From positions 1 through 64,000 of the forward strand of contig NZ_FOUG01000009.1 in assembly GCF_900114785.1 (NCBI RefSeq): a DNA stretch of 64,000 nt. The letters run 5' to 3'. A program made the position numbers and the translations under genes. The notes below the pieces were generated by a model, which saw nothing but the letters and a program-made list of their open reading frames with translations, was not told the origin of the DNA and did no database searches. Source of the stretch: Variovorax sp. OV329 (GTDB lineage Bacteria > Pseudomonadota > Gammaproteobacteria > Burkholderiales > Burkholderiaceae_C). Every line of letters starts with the position of its first letter. Positions within the stretch are counted from its first letter, which is position 1. Positions 44,758 through 53,444 of this stretch are shown one piece after another.

Positions 44758-46659
44758 CTACAGGATCGGGCGTGTCCCGCACAGCGGCCTCCAGCGCATG
44801 ACTTCGCCGCGGCCGGCCATGGTGAGCACGGTCTCGACGAAGTGGTTCACCTCCACATGGCGCGACAGGAAGCGTGCCAGCACCGAGCCGAAGAGAAAGG
44901 CGCTGTGGCCGTGGAAGGCCGTGCGCTCCACGTCCAGCGTCACTTCCAGCCCGCGGCCGAAGGCGATCGGCCCGGGCAGCGGCAGGCGCCGCGCCACCGG
45001 CTTGCTGCGCACCGACAAAAGCCCGCGCACCTGCGACTGCCGCACCTCGTCGCCGTGCACTGCATAGAGCATCAACATCTCGCGCAGGGCGGCCGCGCCC
45101 TGCTGCGGCGTGCCGTCGGCCAGCGACAGGTAGTTGAGCGCCAGGTGGTCCACCACCCGCCAGCCCAGGCCCTGGCTCACCACCGGCGAGACCGGCCGCG
45201 AAGGGCCGCGCACCATGCGCACCTTCTGCACCGGCGCCGAGTCGACACAGTCGAAGTCGTTGTCGCGGCCCGCCGGCATCAGCAGGGGCAGGTCGCGGTT
45301 GGTGACCAGCGCCGTCACCGCCAATTGGCGCAGCGAGCCGGAGTACGGTGCCTCCTTCGGGTCCACGATCTGCATGTACAGCTCCGAGCCGATGTGGCTG
45401 CTGCGATGCCCGTCGCTCTTCTGCCGCTGCGAGAGCATGCGCGGCTCGCGGCTGGTGGTGTAGTAGGCCGGGTGCGCGTGGCGGCTGCCGTGGAAGGCGG
45501 CGTAGAAGGGCAGGAAGCTTTGCTCCGACACGTCGCTCTCGCCCGGGCTGCCATGGCCGACCACCTCGGTGACGGTGTGCACCTCGAAGTCCTGCGGCCG
45601 GGTGCGGTCGGCCAGCAGGTGGAACTGGCTCACGCCTTCGTTCACCGCCACGCGGTCCAGGCGCTTGCTGAACAGGTTGATGGCCGGCACGCAGTGCAGC
45701 TGGATGTTGTCCGCGCTCACCAGCTTTTCCAGCGAAGCCTCGCCGCGCGAGAACAGCACCACGATCTCCACGTCGGGCACCGCCATCTTCGCCAGCACCT
45801 TGTGAAGCTCCGTGATGCGTACGAACTGGAAGCGCTGCTCGAAAGCGAAGTACTCCTGCACCAGCCGGTGGCCCGAGAAGCCGGTGACGGTCACGGGCAG
45901 CAGCGCCTCGTCGTCCTCGAAGCCCACGGGCTGCACGCTGGTGGCGGGCAGGTGCTTCACCGCGCCGGCGCCGGCGGCGGTGGGCTGGCCGTTGGCACCC
46001 AGCGGCTGCACCAGCACGCCGATGGGCTTGGCCAACAGGCATTCGTAGAGCTGCCAGGCCACGTCTTCCGCGCCACCCAGGTGAAACACCAGTTCGTCGA
46101 GCGCCAGCTGGCTGAAGTTCAGGCCAGCGCTGGCATGCAGCGCGATGCGCAGTCCGCCGCGGATCTCGCGCGATTTCGGATGCTGGTTCAGCGGCAGGTC
46201 CGGCGCGTAGGTGAAGTACTGTGCGCGCCGCACCTGCAGCGGCCACAGCCGCAGCGCGCGAGACGTGCGGAACTCGCAATGCGTGTTCTGCCCCACCGCC
46301 TGCCGCGCCCGCAAGCCGCTGCCGCGCGGCATGGCGGGCCCGTTGGCGAGGCTGTCGTCGTCCGCGTCGATGCCCATCTGCACCACCGCCATCGACGGCG
46401 TGGGCGCGAGGAACTGCGGATAGACGATGTCCAGCAGGTGGCCGGTGAAGCGCGGGTATTCGGCGTCGAGCTTGAGGCCCACGCGGGCCGAGAGGAAGGC
46501 AGTGGCCTCGATCAGGCGCTCGACATACGGGTCGGCCACTTCCTGGCCATCGATGCCCAGGCGGTGCGCGATCTTCGGGAAGGCCTGCGCGAACTCCGCA
46601 CTGCTCTCGCGGAAGTAGCGCAGTTCCTGCTCGTAGAGGTTCAGCAGGCGCGGGTCCAT
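44758..46659 (-). CDS. tssF: T6SS baseplate protein TssF
   Basis: A 633-residue protein with the family N-terminus DPRLLNLYEQELRYFRESSAEFA, FPKIAHRLG, DPYVERLIEATAFLSARV and QFLAPTPSM. It is the normal length for TssF/ImpG. It lies 13 bp after tssE. Confidence 0.96.
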   Translation of the reverse strand: MDPRLLNLYEQELRYFRESSAEFAQAFPKIAHRLGIDGQEVADPYVERLIEATAFLSARVGLKLDAEYPRFTGHLLDIVYPQFLAPTPSMAVVQMGIDADDDSLANGPAMPRGSGLRARQAVGQNTHCEFRTSRALRLWPLQVRRAQYFTYAPDLPLNQHPKSREIRGGLRIALHASAGLNFSQLALDELVFHLGGAEDVAWQLYECLLAKPIGVLVQPLGANGQPTAAGAGAVKHLPATSVQPVGFEDDEALLPVTVTGFSGHRLVQEYFAFEQRFQFVRITELHKVLAKMAVPDVEIVVLFSRGEASLEKLVSADNIQLHCVPAINLFSKRLDRVAVNEGVSQFHLLADRTRPQDFEVHTVTEVVGHGSPGESDVSEQSFLPFYAAFHGSRHAHPAYYTTSREPRMLSQRQKSDGHRSSHIGSELYMQIVDPKEAPYSGSLRQLAVTALVTNRDLPLLMPAGRDNDFDCVDSAPVQKVRMVRGPSRPVSPVVSQGLGWRVVDHLALNYLSLADGTPQQGAAALREMLMLYAVHGDEVRQSQVRGLLSVRSKPVARRLPLPGPIAFGRGLEVTLDVERTAFHGHSAFLFGSVLARFLSRHVEVNHFVETVLTMAGRGEVMRWRPLCGTRPIL

Positions 46660-46672
46660 GTGGCTGTGGCCC

Positions 46673-47179
46673 TCAGGGCTGGCTTTCGACCTCGATGCGG
46701 CCTTCTTCCAGGTCGATCCGGCTGCGCATCAGGAATTCGAGAGGCACCGGCTGCGCCCACAGCATGCCGCGGATGGTGAGGCCGATGCGGTTGTGCGATT
46801 CAAGTGCCGAGCCTTCCATGACGAGTTCGACTGCAAGGGTGCGGGGCAGGATGCGCGGCTCGAACTGCACGATGGCATTCTTCAAAGCCTGTTCCATGCT
46901 GACACGCTGCACCGAGGAGGTGAACTGGCCGGACAGCATAGGCAATCCGTAGTTGAGCACCGAGCGCGTTGCATGCGGATGGCGATGCTCGTCGAGCACG
47001 GCCGGCCCGAGCGCCGTGGCGTTGAACAGCCACGCAAGATCGCGCAGCACCGCCTGGCGCAGCGCCTGTCGCGTCAGCACGCGCTTGTCGTCGCTCTCGC
47101 GCTGCTCGGTGGGCGCGAGGTCGGTGAGCCGGTCCAGCAGCGAAGGCTGCAGGCGCTCCTGCGCGGTGAGCTCAGCCAC
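46673..47179 (-). CDS. tssE: T6SS baseplate protein TssE (gp25-like)
   Basis: A 168-residue gp25-like protein: SLLDRLTDLAPTE, SVLNYGLPMLSG, and NAIVQFEPRILPRTLAVEL with the conserved Glu-Pro-Arg. The start is a GTG at 47179 (M-AELTAQERLQPSLLDRL) with GAGG upstream, overlapping the tagJ end by eight bases. Confidence 0.93.
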   Translation of the reverse strand: MAELTAQERLQPSLLDRLTDLAPTEQRESDDKRVLTRQALRQAVLRDLAWLFNATALGPAVLDEHRHPHATRSVLNYGLPMLSGQFTSSVQRVSMEQALKNAIVQFEPRILPRTLAVELVMEGSALESHNRIGLTIRGMLWAQPVPLEFLMRSRIDLEEGRIEVESQP

Positions 47180-48026
47180 CCGCGGCCTCGCTGCCGGCGG
47201 CGGCGGTGGCATCCGCCTGCTGCGCTGGTTCGAAGTCGATCTGCCGGACGTCGAGCATCGCGTGCTCGCCGCTGCCCTCGTCGATGCTGCTGCTCCACAT
47301 GCGCTGGCCCCAGCCGGCCCACACCTGGGGACGCAGCTCGCGCCATTCGGTCCTGCGCGCCAGGCGCAGCGCGCCGTCCTCGCACTGCTCGCTGCCGGGG
47401 TAGCGCGTGGGCACCAGGGCCAGGGTCTCGCCGCCGTTCTCGAATTGCAGGTGCGCGGGCAGCCACACGCAGTCGCGCAGGTCCTCGGGCTCCTCGAAGC
47501 GCACCTGCGCCAGGCGCTCGAAGGGCACCCAGTAGTAGCGGCCGTTGACGTAGGCCTCCAGCACCGGGCCGATGCGCATGTCGGCGTCGGCCAGCCATTC
47601 GAAGGGCTTGCCGTCGATGCTGCCGGGGCTGGCGGGCGCGGCCTCGAAGGCGCGGGCGCGCAGGTCCTCGGCCATCGCGTCCTCGCCGGCACCCTGGCGC
47701 AGCATCGATTCGAGCAGCAGCGCCAGCCACTGGTCGGGCTGGCCGAAGATCATGGGCGTGCGCTTGCCGGCGAAGACCTCGGCGCGCAGGCCTTCGCAGC
47801 GGATCGCCTCGCCGTAGACCTGCTTCATCGGAATGGCCAGCGCATCGAGCTCTGCCGCCACGGTGAGCTGGTTGAGCGCCCGTTCCCACTGGCCCAGCAC
47901 GCACAGCAGCTGGGCCATGAAGACACGCAGCTTGCTGTCCGCGGGCCTGGCCTTGATCTCGTCGGTGAGGGCCTTGAGCGCGCCGGCCGGGTCGGCCGCC
48001 TGGAGCAGTTCTGCGGAGCGTGTCAT
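47172..48026 (-). CDS. tagJ: T6SS accessory protein TagJ (ImpE)
   Basis: A 284-residue TagJ/ImpE protein: an N-terminal TPR-like part (AADPAGALKALTDEIKARPADSKLRVFMAQLLCVLGQWERALNQL) and a C-terminal domain with WLADADMRIGPVLEAYVNGRYYWVPFERL. TagJ binds the sheath or ClpV and tunes T6SS assembly in systems that have it. It is the first gene of tagJ-tssE-tssF-tssG-clpV. Confidence 0.93.
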   Translation of the reverse strand: MTRSAELLQAADPAGALKALTDEIKARPADSKLRVFMAQLLCVLGQWERALNQLTVAAELDALAIPMKQVYGEAIRCEGLRAEVFAGKRTPMIFGQPDQWLALLLESMLRQGAGEDAMAEDLRARAFEAAPASPGSIDGKPFEWLADADMRIGPVLEAYVNGRYYWVPFERLAQVRFEEPEDLRDCVWLPAHLQFENGGETLALVPTRYPGSEQCEDGALRLARRTEWRELRPQVWAGWGQRMWSSSIDEGSGEHAMLDVRQIDFEPAQQADATAAAGSEAAGG

Positions 48027-48127
48027 GGCAGGCCTTTCGGGGAGCGCAGCACCCATCCGTGTGCTGCAAGTCGCCGCGCAGCATATCGCCGCGGCCTGCA
48101 CGCCGCATCCACCGACCGGCGTATGTC

Positions 48128-48150
48128 GCAAGGGCGCGCTGCGCCCTTGC
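48128..48150 (-). terminator. Perfect 10-bp hairpin after the flavin reductase gene
   Basis: GCAAGGGCGC and GCGCCCTTGC are perfect complements with a three-base loop, three bases after the flavin-reductase stop. There is no T tract, so this may be a Rho-assisted or RNA-stabilising hairpin. It separates the reductase from tagJ. Confidence 0.5.
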
Positions 48151-48153
48151 GCT

Positions 48154-48738
48154 TCAGCCCGGCGCGCGCGCGTGGATCACCTCGCCCCCGCACACGAAGT
48201 TGCCGGCCCCGAGGTGGTGCAGCGTCTGCAGCGCGCGGTTGTCGTCGCGGAAGGACCAGCGGCCGCGCACGAAGATGCGCTCGTCGGCCGCGGCGGCGAC
48301 CACTTCGCCGAAGCAGGTGTCGTAGGCCTCTTCGGTGTGCGCCTCGGGAATCCAGCGGCATTCGAGCCAGGCCGAGCAGCCGGCCTCGAGCAGCGGCACG
48401 CCCAGCACCGGCCCGGCCACTGCCTTGATGCCCAGTCGGGCGAACTTGTCGTCTTCGAAGCCGGTGCTGCTGCCCACCGAATACGTCAGGTTGGCCAGCG
48501 CTGCGCCGGGAATGCAGATGCCGAAGCTGCCGCTGTCCTTGAGCAGCTCGCGCGTGAAGGTCTTCTTGTCGATCACGATGGCGATGCGCGGCGGCGTGAA
48601 CTCCACCGGCATGGACCAGGCGGCCGCCATGATGTTGCGGCGCGTGCCGTCCCTGCTGCGGCTGGTGACCAGCACCGTGGGGCCGTGGTTGATGAGGCGG
48701 CTGGCGTGCTCGAGGGCGACGGGTTGGAAGTGGCTCAT
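48154..48738 (-). CDS. Flavin reductase-like FMN-binding protein
   Basis: A 194-residue protein of the flavin reductase-like family (FMN-binding split barrel): GPTVLVTSRSRDGTRRNIMAAAWSMPVEFTPPRIAIVID, then SFGICIPGAALANLTYSVGSSTG, and AGCSAWLECRW. It would reduce or bind flavin in the cytoplasm. It has no known T6SS role and lies between the Hcp-like and tagJ genes with its own hairpin, so it may be an inserted passenger. Confidence 0.85.
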   Translation of the reverse strand: MSHFQPVALEHASRLINHGPTVLVTSRSRDGTRRNIMAAAWSMPVEFTPPRIAIVIDKKTFTRELLKDSGSFGICIPGAALANLTYSVGSSTGFEDDKFARLGIKAVAGPVLGVPLLEAGCSAWLECRWIPEAHTEEAYDTCFGEVVAAAADERIFVRGRWSFRDDNRALQTLHHLGAGNFVCGGEVIHARAPG

Positions 48739-48887
48739 GCTGTTCGGCCTTCTCTGGCTGGCAAAAGGGCGCAGCGTATCCGGATGGCCGACGGACGTCG
48801 TTGCGCGCAGGCAGAGTCACGCGTCAAGTCGAGGGCAATCAAACGCTACCGAATTCAATGCCGCATGGCTCCCGCTCGCCGGCGCCG

Positions 48888-49445
48888 CTAAGCATTCGTC
48901 ATCGTGCAGGTCCGCACCGCCCCCCGCAAGCCGCTCTCCTGCTGCGGCGCCGACTTCAGCTCCAGCTTGCGCGGCATGAAGTAGATGATCTCGCAGGGCC
49001 GCCGGGGGTTGCCGCCGGTGAGCATGCAGTGCGTGGTGATGCGCGCGCCTTCCAACAGCAGTTCCAGCGTGGGCTGCTGTTCCTTGGAGCTGTCGCCGCT
49101 GGCCTTGAAGACCGCCAGCTGCACCTTCAGGTCGTTCTCCTGGTTCTTCAGCAGGCTGGCGATGGACGCCGTGGCTGCATCGCACTCGCGCACCACGATC
49201 AGCGAACTCAGGCGCACCTGGCCCTTGCTGGCGCCCGGCGGCGTCTGCACCCCCGCGAGGTAGGAGTAGCCGGCGATGTGCATGCGCTGCTTTCCATCAT
49301 CGAAGGCGCGCTTCGATTCGCCTTCCACGGCGTTGCCCTTGCTCTCGATCAGCATCAGGAAGTCGTTGGCGGAATCGCCCGACATGTGGTCCAGCAGGCG
49401 CAGCGCCTCGTCGGGGTCCAGGGTGCCATCCAGTCTCCAGCTCAT
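48888..49445 (-). CDS. Divergent Hcp-like tube protein
   Basis: A 185-residue protein with the strand order of Hcp: DFLMLIESKGNAVEGESKRAFDDGKQRMHIAGYSYLAG, VRLSSLIVVRECDAATASIASLLKNQ, VQLAVFKASG and LELLLEGARITTH, then EIIYFMPRKLEL. Identity with the canonical Hcp at 22481-22963 is low. It lies 36 bp after the caspase gene. It may be a second tube ring, an adaptor ring for a special cargo, or a secreted substrate. Confidence 0.6.
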   Translation of the reverse strand: MSWRLDGTLDPDEALRLLDHMSGDSANDFLMLIESKGNAVEGESKRAFDDGKQRMHIAGYSYLAGVQTPPGASKGQVRLSSLIVVRECDAATASIASLLKNQENDLKVQLAVFKASGDSSKEQQPTLELLLEGARITTHCMLTGGNPRRPCEIIYFMPRKLELKSAPQQESGLRGAVRTCTMTNA

Positions 49446-49481
49446 GGGCTTCTCCTCGTCGACTCGATAAATAGGAAAGGA

Positions 49482-51461
49482 CTACCTCGTCGCTGCGGGC
49501 CAGGCCAGCAGCGCGCTGAACACCTGCCGCTGCCGCTCGGGCTGCAGCGCGCCGCGCACGCGCAGCTCGGCCACCGATGCCTCCGGCGGCGCGGCACCGA
49601 AGAGGCGCGGCGCACTGAAGGGCGCGGCCGGCGCGGCCAGCACCAGCAGGCGGCCGCCGCGCTGTGCATCCAGCCACGGCAGTTCGAAGCGCTGCTGCGC
49701 CGGCTGCTCGCGGGTGCCGCGCTCGAATCTGTTGGTCTCGCTCAAGGCCTGCGGATAGACCTGCCGGATGGCGCCGCCGGCCTCCACGCCGACCACCACC
49801 AGGTCCAGCGATTGGCCGCTTGCGTTGCGCACCACCAGCACCTGCCGTTCGCCGGGCGCCATCGGGCCGGGCGGTGGCGTAGCGGCAGGCGCGCTGCGCA
49901 GCATCTGCTCGCCCTGCCAGGTCTCCAGCGTGGCCTCGAAGCCGTCGAGCCGGCCGCCCTGTGCGAGCTGGTTCAGGCGCGCGAGCCACTTGAGTTGCGC
50001 CAGCGACGTGAGCTGTTGCCTGTAGGCCTGCGCATCCGGCGCCAGGTAGGGCTTGCTGCCATCGTTCACCCATGCCGCGAGCTCGGGCGACAGGATCTCC
50101 ACCGCGGCGCCGCCGCCGCGCTGCTGCACGCGCACATCCGCATCGCCGCCGCGCAGCACGCGGATGGCCGCCGGGTACGCGAGGCTGAGCCCCGCCGGCA
50201 CGCTCGCGCCCGGCGCAGGCTGCACGCGCAGCACCACCGACGGCGGATCGTCCACCGGCGTGACGGTCCACAAGGTGGCGCTGTCCTGCTCGGCCAGCGC
50301 GGCGGGCACCGCCGTGCGTGCGCTCGCCAGCTCCACCTGCTCCAGGCGCGTGGTGCCGGCGCGCTGGGTGCCGTCGGCCAGGGTGGCGACCACGCGCACT
50401 TCCTGCTGGGGTTCCAGGCCGTCGAGCTGCCCCACGCTCAGCGTGAGCTGCGAGCCCGCGCGCCGCGCCGGCCAGGCCGGCCGCGTGGTCTGCGGCGCGC
50501 CGTTGCCGGCGAACAGCGGCAGGTCGAGGTTGCCCTCGGCCACCGGCGAGGGCAGCTCGCGCTGCGGAAAGCGCGACTCCAGTTCAGAGATGACCGGCGC
50601 ATACAGCGACACCACCTGGTTGAACAGGTCGCGAAAGCTTGCAGGCCTGCGGCCCAGCGACTCGGCCACGGCCCAGGTCAGCAGGCCCTGCGGCTTCGCT
50701 GCGCGGTCGTTGCGCGGCAGGCGCAGCTCGGGCGTGACCTGGTGGCTCTCCGACGCGAAGAAGGCCACGTAGCGGGCGCGCGGCACGGGCGGCTCGGGTG
50801 GTGGCGCGATCTCGACCGCAGGTGCCGCGTCGGCGCCGCCACGCGCCAGCTCGTCGGCCTGGATGCCGCGAAAACGCACCTCGTCGTCCGCCGGTTCGGC
50901 CGCGGTGCTGCGCGGCACGCCGCGCGTCATCGAGGCGGCCGAGCAGGTGTCGAACACCGACCACACGAACACGCCGCGCGCCATGAAGGCGCGGATCCAG
51001 CCGTCGAAGTCCACGTCGCGCAGGCCGCCGGCCAGCGGCATGGCGTTGCCGGGTGCGAGCCGCGCATCGCGCGCGAGGAAGTTCTCGGCCAGGCCGTCGG
51101 GCTCGGCATAGCGCTTGGTGGCGTCGCGCACGCGCGTGCCGTGGCCGGAGAAGTAGAGCAGCACGAAGTCGCCGCTCTGCGAGCGCGCGAGCAGGCGCTG
51201 CAAGGCATCGCGGATCTGGCGCGAATCGGGCAGCGCGGCGCCGCTCACGCCGTCGGCCAGCACGGTGATCTCGTCGCTGGCGAAGCCGTGCTGCTGCAGC
51301 ACCTGCCGCATCAGAATCACGTCGTTGCGCGGCGCCGACAGCCACAGCGAAGTGGGCTGGCTGGCCAGTTCCGACACGCCCACCAGCAGCGCGCGCTGCG
51401 CTGCCTGCGCCATCGCGCCTTGCACGAGCAGCAGCACCAGCAGGATCAGTGCGCGACGCAT
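49482..51461 (-). CDS. Exported caspase-like (peptidase C14) protease
   Basis: A 659-residue protein with a signal peptide ending AQA-A. The caspase p20 domain (~23-260) has catalytic His107 in YFSGHGTR and Cys173 in FDTCSAASM. The long C-terminal part is Ala/Pro-rich beta and ends in a DUF4384-like stretch (LDLVVVGVEAGGAIRQVYP, then ETNRF). The signal peptide makes it periplasmic. The ATG at 51461 is used; an in-frame TTG two codons upstream (51467) has a slightly better ribosome site. It follows the one-TM protein by 16 bp. Confidence 0.83.
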   Translation of the reverse strand: MRRALILLVLLLVQGAMAQAAQRALLVGVSELASQPTSLWLSAPRNDVILMRQVLQQHGFASDEITVLADGVSGAALPDSRQIRDALQRLLARSQSGDFVLLYFSGHGTRVRDATKRYAEPDGLAENFLARDARLAPGNAMPLAGGLRDVDFDGWIRAFMARGVFVWSVFDTCSAASMTRGVPRSTAAEPADDEVRFRGIQADELARGGADAAPAVEIAPPPEPPVPRARYVAFFASESHQVTPELRLPRNDRAAKPQGLLTWAVAESLGRRPASFRDLFNQVVSLYAPVISELESRFPQRELPSPVAEGNLDLPLFAGNGAPQTTRPAWPARRAGSQLTLSVGQLDGLEPQQEVRVVATLADGTQRAGTTRLEQVELASARTAVPAALAEQDSATLWTVTPVDDPPSVVLRVQPAPGASVPAGLSLAYPAAIRVLRGGDADVRVQQRGGGAAVEILSPELAAWVNDGSKPYLAPDAQAYRQQLTSLAQLKWLARLNQLAQGGRLDGFEATLETWQGEQMLRSAPAATPPPGPMAPGERQVLVVRNASGQSLDLVVVGVEAGGAIRQVYPQALSETNRFERGTREQPAQQRFELPWLDAQRGGRLLVLAAPAAPFSAPRLFGAAPPEASVAELRVRGALQPERQRQVFSALLAWPAATR

Positions 51462-51477
51462 GGCCAATCGATTCCCG

Positions 51478-52635
51478 CTACGGCGGCCCGACCGCCGCCA
51501 CCAGTGGAGAGGCCGAGAGCGCGGTGGTGCTTTCCTTCACGTCGGGCACGCGCAGGTACCAGATGCCGCGCTCGTCGGGCCCGGCGACCACGTCGGCATC
51601 GATGGCGCGCAGCAGGCGGATGGAGTCCTGCACGGTCACCCCCGGCCTCCAGACCACGCCCAGGTCCGCCGAGGCGCCGGCGGGCGCCACCGGCACGGCG
51701 CGGAAACGCACCTCGTCCTCACTGGACTGCGCGGCATCGCGGCCGCCCCACAGGGCCACGTTCTGCACGACGACCACCAGCGCCAGCACGGCCAGCGCAG
51801 GCCGCGCCCAGGCATCGGCGCCGAACCAGCGGCGCAGGCGCCCGCCCAGGCTGCCGCCCTGCGCCGCGCCATCGTCCGCGCGCGGCACGGCCGCGGAGGA
51901 TGCGGCCGGTGGCAGCGGCGCCCAGAGCGCGGCCGGCGGCGTCGCCGGCACGCTGGCGCTCAGGCGCGCCGCCGCATCGCGGTAGAGCTGCTGGTAGGGC
52001 GCGCGCACATCGTCCGGGCCCAGCGGCGTGCCCGACAGCACGGAGAAATTCCCGCCGCCCACGCTGCGCAGCGCGATGTGGCCGGGCTCGGGATCGATGG
52101 GCAGCGGCGTGCCATTCACATGCTCGTCGTGCACCGCGCGGATGGCCGCCATGCGGGTGGCCGAGACCTCGCCCTGCACGCGCGCCACCTGCTGGGGCAG
52201 CGGCGACAGGCTGATGGGGTTCCAGGCCTGGATCAGGCCGAAGAGCGGCTCGAAGGGCTCGTCGGTGGGCTCCAGCAGCACGTCGTGCGCGCCGGCCCAG
52301 TCGGCCTCGCTGGCGGCCATGAAGCCCTGCCAGCGCTCGCTGCCGGGCAGCTTCTTGTCCAGCAGCACGCCCAGCAACCGGCCTTCGTGCAGCACGCTGA
52401 CGATGCGCCCCGGCTCCCAGCGGGCGTTGAAGTTGCGCGCCGCCAGCACCTGGCGGCGGCGCGCGAGTTCTGCCAGGGGCATCTGCAGGTCGATGAGCGA
52501 GCCGCCTTCCGGCAGCGCCGTCGGCATGCCCTGGCGGCTCGCCGCGTCGTCGGCGGGGTCCGGCGCGCCCGGCTGCGCGCCCGGCTCGAGGTGGCTGCGG
52601 ATGACGCTGAGCGGCGGCCATAGTTCAATGGGCAT
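51478..52635 (-). CDS. One-TM protein between sigma-like and caspase genes
   Basis: A 385-residue protein: a cytoplasmic N-terminal region of ~285 residues with no recognised domain (LIDLQMPLAELARRRQVLAARNFNARWEPGRIVSVL), one TM helix at ~290-308 (ALAVLALVVVVQNVALWGG), and a short periplasmic tail of ~75 residues. That topology (long cytoplasmic N-terminus, one TM, periplasmic tail) and its place right after a sigma-like gene fit a membrane anti-sigma factor, but no zinc-finger or other anti-sigma motif is visible. The ATG at 52635 has AGGA upstream. Confidence 0.65.
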   Translation of the reverse strand: MPIELWPPLSVIRSHLEPGAQPGAPDPADDAASRQGMPTALPEGGSLIDLQMPLAELARRRQVLAARNFNARWEPGRIVSVLHEGRLLGVLLDKKLPGSERWQGFMAASEADWAGAHDVLLEPTDEPFEPLFGLIQAWNPISLSPLPQQVARVQGEVSATRMAAIRAVHDEHVNGTPLPIDPEPGHIALRSVGGGNFSVLSGTPLGPDDVRAPYQQLYRDAAARLSASVPATPPAALWAPLPPAASSAAVPRADDGAAQGGSLGGRLRRWFGADAWARPALAVLALVVVVQNVALWGGRDAAQSSEDEVRFRAVPVAPAGASADLGVVWRPGVTVQDSIRLLRAIDADVVAGPDERGIWYLRVPDVKESTTALSASPLVAAVGPP

Positions 52636-52652
52636 AAGCAATCCTGAGGCTG

Positions 52653-53420
52653 TCAGGCGTAAGACGCTTCAGCCCCGAGGATTTTGAAGACCTGCAGGAT
52701 CGCCGGCATGTTGTCGGGCGAGATGGCGATGCCCAGGGTGCCCTGGATCCACCCGCCCAGCAGGGTCCTGGCGTAGTCGGCCGGCAGCCCGGTGCGCTTG
52801 TGCACCAGGCCCAGCCGCCCGGCCCGGTAGTGGTAGGAGGCGATGGCGTGGCGCGAGGCGATGCCCGACAGGCCCCCGGCCGCTTCCTTGCCGAAGCCTT
52901 CGCACAGCAGCAGCCGCTCGGGCTCGGGCAGGCCGGCGATGAAGGCGCGCGCCAGCCCCTGCACCCTGGATTCGCTCAGGCCGTGCTCGGCCAGGCAGTC
53001 GTCGTCGGGCGCCCCCTGGCTGCCCAGTTGCGCGTCCAGCTGCGCCTCGCTCACCTGGTCGCCGATGGAGAGCTTGCGCCTGAAGCTGCTGGCCCGCGTG
53101 CAGTCGATCAGGTAGCGGCGGAAGTACGCGCACAGCGCGAAGGCGGTGGACGGTGCGCTGTGGCCGTCGGTGGCCGGGCCCGCGCCGTCGTCGCTGTCGT
53201 CCGGGTCCGCATCCAGCCGCAGCACCTTCACGTAGATGAACTGCGCCACCAGTTCCTGCCGGCTCTCGCCCAGCACCTTGAGCTCGGGCGGGCTGCAGCT
53301 GCGCAGCGCGCCGCCCACGATGGCGTACATGCGTCCCATCTCGTCGGGCGAAAGCTGCTGCCGACGCCGCCACAGGCCGACGAGTTCGGTGCTTTCGCCG
53401 GAGGACAGGGTGTCCTGCAT
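52653..53420 (-). CDS. ECF-sigma-factor-like protein
   Basis: A 255-residue protein. LVAQFIYVKVLRLD and CAYFRRYLIDCTRASSFRRKLSIGD resemble sigma region 2. FIAGLPEPERLLLCEGFGKEAAGGLSGIASRHAIASYHYRAGRLGL is a region-4-like helix-turn-helix with the usual LPEPERLLL start. A strong AGGAGG precedes the ATG. The C-terminal ~50 residues are an extension not found in minimal ECF factors. It is the first gene of a unit with the one-TM protein and the caspase. A transcription role is inferred, not proven. Confidence 0.65.
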   Translation of the reverse strand: MQDTLSSGESTELVGLWRRRQQLSPDEMGRMYAIVGGALRSCSPPELKVLGESRQELVAQFIYVKVLRLDADPDDSDDGAGPATDGHSAPSTAFALCAYFRRYLIDCTRASSFRRKLSIGDQVSEAQLDAQLGSQGAPDDDCLAEHGLSESRVQGLARAFIAGLPEPERLLLCEGFGKEAAGGLSGIASRHAIASYHYRAGRLGLVHKRTGLPADYARTLLGGWIQGTLGIAISPDNMPAILQVFKILGAEASYA

Positions 53421-53444
53421 GTCCGCTTCCTCCTTCGTTCTTCC

